Shown here: piece by piece, positions 53,261 through 61,270 of the stretch
Layout of the letters: every line of letters starts with the position of its first letter
Numbering within the stretch: the stretch's first letter is position 1
Origin: Patiriisocius sp047730165
GTDB lineage: Bacteria > Bacteroidota > Bacteroidia > Flavobacteriales > Flavobacteriaceae
Length of the DNA stretch: 64,000 nt
Assembly (NCBI RefSeq): GCF_047730165.1
Contig: NZ_CP159834.1
Coordinates: 310,001-374,000 of the forward strand
Direction: 5' to 3'
Program-made: the position numbers and the translations under genes
Notes under the pieces: generated by a model
Databases searched by the model: none
Told to the model about the DNA's origin: nothing
What the model saw: the letters and a program-made list of their open reading frames with translations, nothing else

Positions 53261-54328
53261 ATGGCAAAGCTTAAACAACAATCATTACAAAAACGAGATG
53301 CAGAACTTGCAAATGCAAAGCATCAAGTAGAAATCTTAAGCAACGGAATCTTCGCTAATGGCGAATTACCAACTTTTGCTCAAAAAATAAAGGAAACAAA
53401 CCAATTACCACTTCGCCCTAATAAGTTAGAAATTCTGCAAATTAATGTAGGATATATGTGTAACCAAGTTTGTGAACACTGTCACGTAGATGCTGGTCCC
53501 GATAGAAAAGAGATTATGACCTGGGAAACCATGGAGCAATGTCTAGAAGTGATTCGGAATACAAAAGCCCATACTTTAGATCTTACTGGGGGAGCTCCAG
53601 AGATGAATCCTCACTTTAGAAGATTTGTCGAGGAAGCTAGCAAGGCGGGTATTAAAGACTTTATTGTAAGAAGTAACCTTACCATCATTAGAGCCAATAA
53701 AAAACACTACGATCTACCAGATTTCTTTAAAAAACATAATATACATGTGGTGAGTTCTATGCCACACTGGACGCGAGGTAAAACAGACAAACAACGTGGT
53801 GAAGGTGTATTTGACTTAAGTATCAAAGCCCTACAAGAATTAAATGTAAGAGGCTACGGGATGCCCGGGAGTGGCCTGCGCTTAGATTTAGTGTACAACC
53901 CAAATGGCGCATATCTTCCTGGAGACCAAGCAAGCATGGAAAAGGAAATGAAAGCGGCTTTGCTAGAAGACTTTGATATCCAATTCCATAGTTTATTTGC
54001 CATTACAAACCTGCCTATTGCACGTTTTCTAGATTACCTGATCGCAAGTGAGAATTATGAAGATTACATGTATCAATTAGTAGAGGCCTACAATCCTGCT
54101 GCTGTTGAAAACGTGATGTGCACAAATACAATCTCAATCTCTTGGGATGGCTATTTATTTGATTGTGATTTTAATCAAATGCTTAAGCTGCCTGTGGCGA
54201 GTAAAGTAAAACACATTAACGAATACAACGAAGATCTCTTAAACGACAGAAACATTATGATATCACAACATTGCTACGGGTGCACTGCCGGTGCAGGTAG
54301 TAGTTGCCAAGGAACCGTAACCGCGTAG
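53261..54328 (+). CDS. arsS: Arsenosugar biosynthesis radical SAM protein ArsS
   Basis: 355 residues. The radical SAM iron-sulfur motif is C67-N-Q-V-C71-E-H-C74 in NVGYMCNQVCEHCHVDAGP. It is followed by the GGAPEMN SAM-binding loop (TLDLTGGAPEMNPHFR) and a C-terminal Cys-rich region (C338, C341 and C349 in the last 20 residues). In characterised relatives ArsS transfers the 5'-deoxyadenosyl group of SAM to dimethylarsinous acid. Some family members are reported as selenoproteins; here all positions in the tail are ordinary Cys codons. The rhodanese gene starts 5 bases downstream. Confidence 0.9.
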   Translation: MAKLKQQSLQKRDAELANAKHQVEILSNGIFANGELPTFAQKIKETNQLPLRPNKLEILQINVGYMCNQVCEHCHVDAGPDRKEIMTWETMEQCLEVIRNTKAHTLDLTGGAPEMNPHFRRFVEEASKAGIKDFIVRSNLTIIRANKKHYDLPDFFKKHNIHVVSSMPHWTRGKTDKQRGEGVFDLSIKALQELNVRGYGMPGSGLRLDLVYNPNGAYLPGDQASMEKEMKAALLEDFDIQFHSLFAITNLPIARFLDYLIASENYEDYMYQLVEAYNPAAVENVMCTNTISISWDGYLFDCDFNQMLKLPVASKVKHINEYNEDLLNDRNIMISQHCYGCTAGAGSSCQGTVTA

Positions 54329-54333
54329 TAATT

Positions 54334-54849
54334 ATGAAATTTTATTTCTTCATAGTATTCCTATTTATCCTGCCATCGGTCTTTGCTCAAAAGACACTAG
54401 ATGCTTTGCTAAAGCAACATAACACTAGAAGTATTCCTTATATTTCTGTAGAAGAATTAAGAATACTTCAGTTAAATGACGGCGTATTAATGTTAGATAC
54501 TCGTGAGTCTGAAGAGTTTGTAACAAGTCACATCGCTGGGGCCCAATTTATTGGTTTTAACCGGTTTTCAATTGATAATATTTTAACAGAAATTATAGAC
54601 AAAGAAAAACCTATTGTGGTGTATTGTTCGCTGGGAATACGAAGCGAAGAAATAGGCGAAAAACTGATGAAGGCAGGCTATACAAATATCAAGAATCTAT
54701 ACGGAGGGATTTTTGAATGGAAAAACAAAGCGTATCCAGTTCTCAACACGCAAAACAAAGAAACAGATAGTGTACACACGTTCTCTAAAGCTTGGAGCAA
54801 ATGGCTTTTAAAAGGAGTGAAAGTGTATAACACTAAAACCCCTAATTAA
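54334..54849 (+). CDS. Exported rhodanese-like sulfurtransferase
   Basis: 171 residues from the ATG at 54334; an upstream in-frame extension overlaps arsS and hides the signal peptide. The signal ends near LPSVFA. One rhodanese domain follows, with DTRESEEFVTSHIAGAQFIG and the active Cys98 in VVYCSLGIRSEE. It probably works in the periplasm. Rhodaneses are common in flavobacterial arsS clusters; a role in thio-arsenical chemistry is a guess. Confidence 0.85.
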   Translation: MKFYFFIVFLFILPSVFAQKTLDALLKQHNTRSIPYISVEELRILQLNDGVLMLDTRESEEFVTSHIAGAQFIGFNRFSIDNILTEIIDKEKPIVVYCSLGIRSEEIGEKLMKAGYTNIKNLYGGIFEWKNKAYPVLNTQNKETDSVHTFSKAWSKWLLKGVKVYNTKTPN

Positions 54850-54860
54850 GAAAGAATTGT

Positions 54861-55553
54861 ATGGCGATATTAGGATTAAAGAACGATAACAATGCAGGTA
54901 AAGATTCAGAGATTTTTCACTTTCCTACGTCAAAAAATGTACTGATTATTTTTACGCGTAATCCAGAATTGGGTAAATGCAAAACACGTCTCGCGGGCAC
55001 CGTTGGTGATGATGCAGCACTAAAGATTTATAAATTTTTATTGAATCATACTGTCGCAATAACAACCCCTTTAAAAGTAGATAAATTCGTATATTATTCG
55101 GAAAAATTGAGAGAAGGAGACGTTTGGAATTCAAACAATTATCGAAAAAAAGTTCAAAAAGGGGATGATCTAGGCCTGCGCATGGATCAAGCTTTTAAAG
55201 AAGTTTTTGAATTGGGCTATGAACGTGCGATGGTCATAGGCAGTGACATGTATGATATGACGACAGACGATTTATCAAATGGGTTTGACCAATTAAACGA
55301 CAATGACTTTGTCTTAGGGCCTGCTGAAGATGGTGGCTATTATTTATTAGGTATGAAAAAACTTAATTCTGAAATTTTCCAGAACAAAGCTTGGGGAACA
55401 GACACCGTATTAAGGGATACACTTGCAGATTTAAAAAAAGAACAGGTGACCCTTCTAGAAGAAAAGAATGATGTGGATTATTATGAAGACATTAAGAATA
55501 TTTACGCTTTTCAGGAGTTTTTCCCCTCGGAGTTGAAAAAGACTAAAGATTGA
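54861..55553 (+). CDS. TIGR04282/DUF2064-type glycosyltransferase (arsenosugar cluster)
   Basis: 230 residues. LIIFTRNPELGKCKTRLAGTVGDDAALKIY, VIGSDMYDMTT and DFVLGPAEDGGYYLLGM match the DUF2064 family, whose arsenosugar-associated branch is TIGR04282. It has a GT-A/nucleotidyltransferase-like fold. No signal peptide is present. It starts 11 bases after the rhodanese and precedes the purine nucleoside phosphorylase. The sugar donor is unknown. Confidence 0.85.
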   Translation: MAILGLKNDNNAGKDSEIFHFPTSKNVLIIFTRNPELGKCKTRLAGTVGDDAALKIYKFLLNHTVAITTPLKVDKFVYYSEKLREGDVWNSNNYRKKVQKGDDLGLRMDQAFKEVFELGYERAMVIGSDMYDMTTDDLSNGFDQLNDNDFVLGPAEDGGYYLLGMKKLNSEIFQNKAWGTDTVLRDTLADLKKEQVTLLEEKNDVDYYEDIKNIYAFQEFFPSELKKTKD

Positions 55554-55619
55554 ATAAGGCACTAAAAATGAACAATGAAAGAAGTTAGTGGGATGTTAGG
55601 CAACATTAAAAAAAGATAA

Positions 55620-56432
55620 ATGATAAAATATATCACAGAGGCAGTAGAATTTTTACAAAGTAGAGGATTTGGAAAACCAGAAGTGGGGATCATTCTAGGC
55701 ACAGGCTTAGGAAAAATAATTGATGCAGTCCAGGTTGAAGCAGAAATGAGCTACAATCATATTCCTAATTTCCCAACGGCAACCGTAGAATTCCATAAAG
55801 GGAAACTTATCTATGGAGAACTTGGCGGTAAAAAAGTGGTGCTTATGCAAGGCCGTTTTCATATCTACGAAGGGTATTCGTTACTAGATGTAACTTTTCC
55901 TGTACGCGTAATGAAAGAATTAGGCATAGAAAAATTGCTTGTAAGCAATGCATCTGGAGCCATCAACACCTCATTTAAAAAAGGTGAAATTATGCTCATC
56001 GATGATCATATCAACTTGCAAGGAGGTTCACCCCTCGCTTTTAAAGGCATTGAAAATCTAGGCGAACGTTTTGTAGATATGAGTGCGCCTTATGACGTAG
56101 ATATGAATGCGAAACTTGAAACCATAGCAAAAGAAAACGGAATCAACCTCCACAAAGGTGTGTATACAAGCGTGGTAGGACCACAATTAGAAACAAGAGC
56201 AGAGTACCGCTATTTAAAAATTATAGGAACTGATGCAGTAGGGATGAGCACAGTACCAGAAATTATTGTGGCAAATCAATTAAATTTACCCGTTGCTGCT
56301 TTATCGGTTTTGACAGATGAATGTGATCCAGAAAATTTAAAACCCGTAGACATTCCAGATATTATTGCACAGGCCGGAAAAGCAGAACCAATGATGATCA
56401 CCCTTTTTACAGAACTCATAAAACAACTATAA
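55620..56432 (+). CDS. Purine nucleoside phosphorylase
   Basis: 270 residues, PNP/MTAP family. GIILGTGLGKIIDAV, TVEFHKGKLIYGEL, MQGRFHIYEGYS, SNASGAINTSFKKGEIMLI and GTDAVGMSTVPEIIVAN are the phosphate-, base- and ribose-site motifs of trimeric PNP. In general metabolism it cleaves purine nucleosides. Inside this cluster it most likely removes adenine from the ArsS product, giving arsenoribose-1-phosphate. Which applies here cannot be decided from sequence. Confidence 0.9.
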   Translation: MIKYITEAVEFLQSRGFGKPEVGIILGTGLGKIIDAVQVEAEMSYNHIPNFPTATVEFHKGKLIYGELGGKKVVLMQGRFHIYEGYSLLDVTFPVRVMKELGIEKLLVSNASGAINTSFKKGEIMLIDDHINLQGGSPLAFKGIENLGERFVDMSAPYDVDMNAKLETIAKENGINLHKGVYTSVVGPQLETRAEYRYLKIIGTDAVGMSTVPEIIVANQLNLPVAALSVLTDECDPENLKPVDIPDIIAQAGKAEPMMITLFTELIKQL

Positions 56433-56434
56433 CT

Positions 56435-56632
56435 ATGAAACATATTTTATCTTTAATCATTATCGGCGTCGCAGGTTTTAAAATTGCACAATCATTCATT
56501 AACCCAGAAAATGCAACAGCGTTTTTAGGAATGGATATGAATGTCTGGGGCTATAGAATAATCTGGGCTTCAGCAGCTGTTATATCTGGATTTTCCATTA
56601 TGAGAGGCCGTAATAAAGATGCCAATAAATAA
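56435..56632 (+). CDS. Small membrane protein in the arsenosugar cluster
   Basis: 65 residues with two hydrophobic helices (ILSLIIIGVAGFKIAQSFI and IIWASAAVISGFSIM) and a basic, charged C-terminus (RGRNKDANK). It starts 2 bases after the PNP stop, so it is co-translated. No family is recognised. A role in the pathway is suggested only by position. Confidence 0.65.
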   Translation: MKHILSLIIIGVAGFKIAQSFINPENATAFLGMDMNVWGYRIIWASAAVISGFSIMRGRNKDANK

Positions 56633-56799
56633 ATAAATTTTAAGCAAAGACTTAATGCTTCGGAAACGTTATGATTCAATAATTTTTCCGACGAAAGCTT
56701 TACTAATTAAAGAGCATACCAATTTAATTATAAACTAAAACAGCGGACACAAACACAGTATTTACTGCCACTGTATCCTGCAAATTGCACGTTAAACCT

Positions 56800-57768
56800 A
56801 TGAGTTATTTAGAGACTACACACGACGTTTACAAAGAAGCAGCCCTTACTCCAGATGTGGGATTATGCTGTACAACAAACCCAATATGGGAATTACCAGG
56901 ATTGAAAATTCCTAAAATAATGCAAGAAATGAACTACGGCTGCGGAAGCACAGTGCACGCTCGTGATCTTTCTAACAATCCAAAAACGCTTTATGTAGGC
57001 GTAGGTGGTGGTATGGAGCTCTTGCAATTTGCATACTTTAACCGTGTTAAAGGTGGCGTTGTAGGTGTTGATGTTGTTGATGAAATGCTTGAAGCTTCTA
57101 GAATTAACTTTAAAGTTGCAGAAGAACAAAACGACTGGTTTAAAAGTGAGTTTGTAGATCTTAAAAAAGGAGATGCACTTAACTTACCTGTAGATGACAA
57201 CTCTATTGATGTGGCAGCTCAAAACTGCTTATTCAATATTTTTAAAGCAGAAGATTTAAAGAAAGCGATTGAAGAGATGTATCGCGTGCTTAAACCAGGT
57301 GGTAGTCTTGTAATGAGTGACCCAACCTGTGAGCAAGAAATGAATGAAACACTACGTAACGATGATCGTCTTCGTGCTTTATGCTTAAGTGGCAGTTTAC
57401 CTATAGCAGAGTATGTAAAAGCGCTCACAGACGCAGGTTTTGGCACCATCGAGATTAGAGCAAGAAAGCCATACAGAATTCTTGACCCTAAAAATTACCC
57501 AACAGATGAGCTCATCTACATTGAGTCTATCGAGGTTGCAGCCATTAAAGACCCTATGCCAGAAGATGGCCCTTGTATTTTTACAGGGAAGGCAGCCATT
57601 TATTATGGTCACCAAGATTTCTTTGACGATGATATGGGGCATATCTTATTAAAAAATCAACCATTAGCTATCTGTGATAAGACAGCAGGAGCGTTAAAAG
57701 CATTGGGAAGAGATGATATTTATTTTAGCGAATCTACCTTCCATTACGATGGTGGCGGTTGTTGCTAA
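56800..57768 (+). CDS. arsM: Arsenite methyltransferase ArsM, arsenosugar type
   Basis: 322 residues from the ATG at 56800 (MSYLETTHDVYKEAAL); a TTG five codons upstream is less likely. Cys23-Cys24 in GLCCTTNPIW, a SAM site YVGVGGGMELLQFA, the AAQNCLFNIF cysteine and a C-terminal GGGCC tail are the arsenic-binding features of this branch. It methylates arsenite to the di- or trimethyl stage. It is the second defining gene of the cluster after arsS. The intergenic gap of about 165 bases before it may hold its own promoter, but no exact TAnnTTTG was found. Confidence 0.9.
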   Translation: MSYLETTHDVYKEAALTPDVGLCCTTNPIWELPGLKIPKIMQEMNYGCGSTVHARDLSNNPKTLYVGVGGGMELLQFAYFNRVKGGVVGVDVVDEMLEASRINFKVAEEQNDWFKSEFVDLKKGDALNLPVDDNSIDVAAQNCLFNIFKAEDLKKAIEEMYRVLKPGGSLVMSDPTCEQEMNETLRNDDRLRALCLSGSLPIAEYVKALTDAGFGTIEIRARKPYRILDPKNYPTDELIYIESIEVAAIKDPMPEDGPCIFTGKAAIYYGHQDFFDDDMGHILLKNQPLAICDKTAGALKALGRDDIYFSESTFHYDGGGCC

Positions 57769-57937
57769 ATTTAAATTTTGGCATCAATTAAAACCAAAGC
57801 AAGTTTGACTATGAATTAGAAAATCACCCCTATGAAACACAGCTAACGCTTTAAAGTAAATATCTTGTTTTTAGAACGACAATTGCAGTACGTTATAAAA
57901 GCTAGATTGCAAACATTAGAGCATTAACACATGCGCC

Positions 57938-58894
57938 ATGAAGACATTCTCTCTATTATTATTTTCTGCATTAATTTTTACCTTTTGTTGTAGCACAAAG
58001 CAAACGTCAAAAACTATTTCTACGGAAATACCTTTTGATGAAACCCTTGTTATAGAAAATAAAGTCACAGTAAGCAAAGGAACTTTTCTAAGAACCACCT
58101 TGCCTGTAAAAGAATTGCCTGTAGTGCAAGAAACGGCAGAAATCGTAGCACCGGTTGTAGAAGTGATTCAACCAAAAATTAACAACACAACTTCACCTGT
58201 GGACGAGGCAGTTGTTGAAAAAAAAGTAATTGTAGACTTGAGGTTAGAACAAACAGAACTTCATAAATTATTTGATACTTTACTAAAGAATAATGTCTCT
58301 AGTACAGGAAATGTTAACTACGCAGGTCTTAAGAGTAACCGTAAAACATTACTCAATTACATTAAGGCTTTAGCCGAAAACCTTCCAGAAGACACTTGGT
58401 CTCAGAACGAAAAACTAGCCTACTGGATGAACGCTTATAATGCAATGACTATTGACCTCATCCTACGTAACCAACCACTAGAAAGTATCAAGGATATTAA
58501 AAACCCATGGGACCAGCGCCTCTGGAAACTAGGCGATAAATATTATAATCTTGACGAAATAGAACATCAGATCCTTCGTAACATGGGTGATGCTCGCATA
58601 CATTTCGGAATCAATTGCGCTTCTTTTTCTTGCCCTCCATTATTGAATGAAGCTTTTGTACCATCTAAAGTAGATGCGCAACTTAAATTAGTTGCAATAC
58701 GCTTTATAAATGATCCAAGCCGAAATATGATTTCGGAGCATAGTATCGAAATCTCTAATATCTTTAAGTGGTTTTCTAAAGACTTTACACGCGATGGAAG
58801 TGTTATCGATTACCTTAATAAATTTTCTACCATTACCATTTCAGAAGATGCAAAGGTGCGTTATATGGATTATGACTGGGCTTTAAACAAATAA
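57938..58894 (+). CDS. DUF547 lipoprotein
   Basis: 318 residues. The lipoprotein signal ends LIFTFCC before STKQTSK. A linker rich in Val/Glu/Pro (~30-95) leads to the DUF547 domain: KLAYWMNAYNAMTIDLILRN, KNPWDQRLWKLGDKYYNLDEIEHQIL and RIHFGINCASFSCPPLLNEAF. DUF547 has an unknown function and is often seen in arsS clusters of Bacteroidota. It should be membrane-anchored and face the periplasm. Confidence 0.8.
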   Translation: MKTFSLLLFSALIFTFCCSTKQTSKTISTEIPFDETLVIENKVTVSKGTFLRTTLPVKELPVVQETAEIVAPVVEVIQPKINNTTSPVDEAVVEKKVIVDLRLEQTELHKLFDTLLKNNVSSTGNVNYAGLKSNRKTLLNYIKALAENLPEDTWSQNEKLAYWMNAYNAMTIDLILRNQPLESIKDIKNPWDQRLWKLGDKYYNLDEIEHQILRNMGDARIHFGINCASFSCPPLLNEAFVPSKVDAQLKLVAIRFINDPSRNMISEHSIEISNIFKWFSKDFTRDGSVIDYLNKFSTITISEDAKVRYMDYDWALNK

Positions 58895-58981
58895 CCACCG
58901 TTTTATTTAAGCTCATTTAAACCCTGTGAATTAACATGATTTCTTGCATCAATTCCTGTAAGTTTAAATAAGCACATACTT

Positions 58982-59101
58982 ATGAACCATTTTAAATATG
59001 TCCCGGCACTTATTATTATTGCGCTAACACTACAAAGCTGAAGTCTTATTTCGTCTAAAGGGTTTAGTAGTCTAGGGCAGCCCAAAGAGGTTTTTAAATA
59101 G
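58982..59101 (+). pseudogene. Lipoprotein-like reading frame with TGA at the lipobox cysteine
   Basis: ATG at 58982 starts NHFKYVPALIIIALTLQS, then TGA (59039-59041), then SLISSKGFSSLGQPKEVFK and TAG (59099). If the TGA were TGT or TGC the result would be a perfect lipobox and a short lipoprotein. A nonsense change is the simplest reading. Only 39 codons remain and the rest of any original gene is lost. It lies between DUF547 and the GT2 gene. Confidence 0.4.
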
Positions 59102-59142
59102 GACTTAATCATTCATCTCAAATTTCCGTAATTTCACCTTGT

Positions 59143-59919
59143 ATGCTTAGTATTATCATCCCTGTTCTTAATGAAGCTGAAAACATCGTTTCGGTACTTG
59201 AACATTTGACCAAAAATGGCTCTATAAATAACCATAACATTGCAGAGATTATTCTTATAGATGGTGGCAGTGAGGATGACACATTACAGCTCATTAAAGC
59301 ATTTACAAAAACGTCAAGTTTCAATATTCTTTTAATTACTTCAGAAAAAGGCCGGGCGAAACAAATGAACACTGGCTCGAAAAAAGCCACAGGAGATATA
59401 TTATACTTCCTTCACGCAGATTCTTATCCTCCTAAATATTTTGACACCCTTATTATTTCCGAAGTTAAAAAAGGGAATCCTGCCGGATGTTTTAAAATGA
59501 AATTTAAAAGCGACCACTGGTGGCTGAGATTAGCGAGCTGGCTAACTCAATTTTCTTGGAGAGCTTGTCGTGGAGGTGATCAAAGCCAGTTTATAACTCG
59601 CGAGCTTTTTGACGAAATAGGTGGTTTTGATGAGTCATATATTATTTATGAGGACAACATCTTAATCAACGAGCTGTACAAACGTAAAAAGTTTATAGTG
59701 ATTCAAGAATGGATAGGGTCTTCGTCTAGAATGTACGATGAAAAAGGCGTTTGGTACGTGCAATATCACTTTTTGGTCATCTATGTCAAAAAATGGTTTG
59801 GCGCTGATGCAGAAAAATTGTTCGCCTATTATAAAAAGAACATTAAGCAATCTAGCAACTCAACAGTTATTGAAGAAGTAAAATCACCTACTGTTGATAA
59901 CATATTTGCTGACAAATAA
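59143..59919 (+). CDS. TIGR04283-type GT2 glycosyltransferase (arsenosugar cluster)
   Basis: 258 residues. MLSIIIPVLNEAENIVSVLE and ILIDGGSEDDTLQL are the GT2 start. KGRAKQMNTGSKKATGDILYFLHADSYPP contains the metal-binding motif (HADS). GGDQSQFITRELFDEIGGFDESYIIYEDN is the acceptor-side motif. This combination marks the TIGR04283 arsenosugar branch. It pairs with the TIGR04282-type protein to glycosylate the arsenoribose unit; donor and acceptor are not known. Confidence 0.85.
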   Translation: MLSIIIPVLNEAENIVSVLEHLTKNGSINNHNIAEIILIDGGSEDDTLQLIKAFTKTSSFNILLITSEKGRAKQMNTGSKKATGDILYFLHADSYPPKYFDTLIISEVKKGNPAGCFKMKFKSDHWWLRLASWLTQFSWRACRGGDQSQFITRELFDEIGGFDESYIIYEDNILINELYKRKKFIVIQEWIGSSSRMYDEKGVWYVQYHFLVIYVKKWFGADAEKLFAYYKKNIKQSSNSTVIEEVKSPTVDNIFADK

Positions 59920-59926
59920 TTTACTT

Positions 59927-59998
59927 TCACTCGCTCCCACCTTCTACAAAACGCTTCATTTCAGGTGCCCGTAAATAATTCTCACCAAGACTTGTTAC
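59927..59998 (-). pseudogene. Short coding fossil in the gap before the GH113-like gene
   Basis: On the minus strand the codons from 59998 down to TGA (59929-59927) read VTSLGENYLRAPEMKRFVEG followed by GSE. A shifted frame just upstream gives EILEFAHRNHNT and a stop. The residues are protein-like and end at a stop, but no start or family is recognisable. The rest of the 243-base gap (59920-60162) shows nothing else. Confidence 0.25.
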
Positions 59999-60162
59999 TG
60001 ATTAGTCAAGTGTTGTGATTTCTATGAGCAAATTCTAGTATTTCTTAAATAACATTAAAAATCATGAAACTATAGAACACCGCCAAATAAAGCAATGAAA
60101 TAAACAGTCACGAATTAAACGATTAATCCTTTATTTTTTAACTTGAAGCAACCTAAGAGATT

Positions 60163-61179
60163 TTAATACCTATACATCTCAAAATGCTTTTTCAGCTCCT
60201 GTTCAACAGGCTTATTCTGTGGCGTAAATTGAGTATTCTCAATGCCTCCTACCTTATCGTGCTCAATAAACCATTTCCAGATAAAACCTCCAACGAACCA
60301 GGGCTCAAGGTACATTTCTTCAATCAAAGCCTTTGTTAAATTTGTCTGCGCATCTAGATTTACCTCAGTCATCATCCTAGAACTTAACCAAGGTTCTTTA
60401 CCTGCAAAATCTACACTCCTGTATCCGTATTCAGTGAATAAAACTGGGGTATTATTTGCTTCTGAAATTTGCTTCATTTCAAGTTTCCACTTTTGCAATC
60501 CAACTTTAGCTTCTTCAATAGTTGGTGTTTTATTATCTGAAACCGGGAAATAAGCATCTACCCCTATATAATCCAATTCCTTCCAAAAATGCACGCGCTT
60601 ATATTCATCCCAGTTTGCCGCGTAGGTCAATTTACCTTTGTATACTTTTTTTATTTCAGGAATTAGCTGCATCCAATAGTCTGGTCTGTTTACTACAAAT
60701 TGTTCTAGCTCAGTACCGATACAGAATATTTCGGCGTTAATGTCTTGCGCAGCTTCCGCATATGTTAAAATAAATGAAGTGTAAGACTTTTCTAAACGCT
60801 CCCAGTCTTCTTCTGTTTCCATTTTTAGATAACCTGTAAACTCTCCATGCCAAAGCCATATATGTGGCTTCACCATGATAGCTATATTTTGTTCTTTGAG
60901 TAACTGAGCATATTGTACAATTCCTGCTTTAGTCTCCCCAAACCATTGCCGCTCAGTATTGTGAATAATCTCTGGTGTTTCTTGATTTCTTATAAAACCA
61001 AAGGGCATTACCGCCGCATAATTAGCATTAATATGAACTACGGCATCCACATGTTCTTTAGCCGCCTCTTGACCCGCAGCCACAAAACTAACACCGTTTA
61101 CTTTTTGCGTTGCCTTTTGAGCACAGCTAGAACAAACTAATACCAGTTGAATAAAGAGTAGGGTGAAGATTCTAAACAT
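60163..61179 (-). CDS. GH113-like glycoside hydrolase lipoprotein
   Basis: 338 residues from the ATG at 61179 (MFRIFTLLFIQLVLVCSSC, lipobox). Eight earlier residues to 61203 are possible. A TIM-barrel glycosidase of the GH113/GH53-like type is indicated by IMVKPHIWLWHG, EIFCIGTELEQFV (acid/base Glu), LDYIGVDAYFPVSD, VLFTEYGYRS (nucleophile Glu) and WFVGGFIWKWFIEH. It would cleave beta-linked sugars such as mannans; the substrate is uncertain. It is the only minus-strand gene in the cluster region and is divergent from the FAD oxidoreductase, so it may not belong to the pathway. Confidence 0.75.
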   Translation of the reverse strand: MFRIFTLLFIQLVLVCSSCAQKATQKVNGVSFVAAGQEAAKEHVDAVVHINANYAAVMPFGFIRNQETPEIIHNTERQWFGETKAGIVQYAQLLKEQNIAIMVKPHIWLWHGEFTGYLKMETEEDWERLEKSYTSFILTYAEAAQDINAEIFCIGTELEQFVVNRPDYWMQLIPEIKKVYKGKLTYAANWDEYKRVHFWKELDYIGVDAYFPVSDNKTPTIEEAKVGLQKWKLEMKQISEANNTPVLFTEYGYRSVDFAGKEPWLSSRMMTEVNLDAQTNLTKALIEEMYLEPWFVGGFIWKWFIEHDKVGGIENTQFTPQNKPVEQELKKHFEMYRY

Positions 61180-61270
61180 AGCAATTTTGTTAATATTATT
61201 CAAAATTAACGCATTTCAATGTAATGTATGTAACTTTAAACACGACCATAAGAAAGAATACTACCACTTT

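Noticed and set aside
61163..61270. 36-residue hydrophobic N-terminal extension of the FAD oxidoreductase
   Set aside because: The internal ATG at 61271 begins directly at the canonical FAD-binding motif, and the extension overlaps the divergent GH113-like gene.
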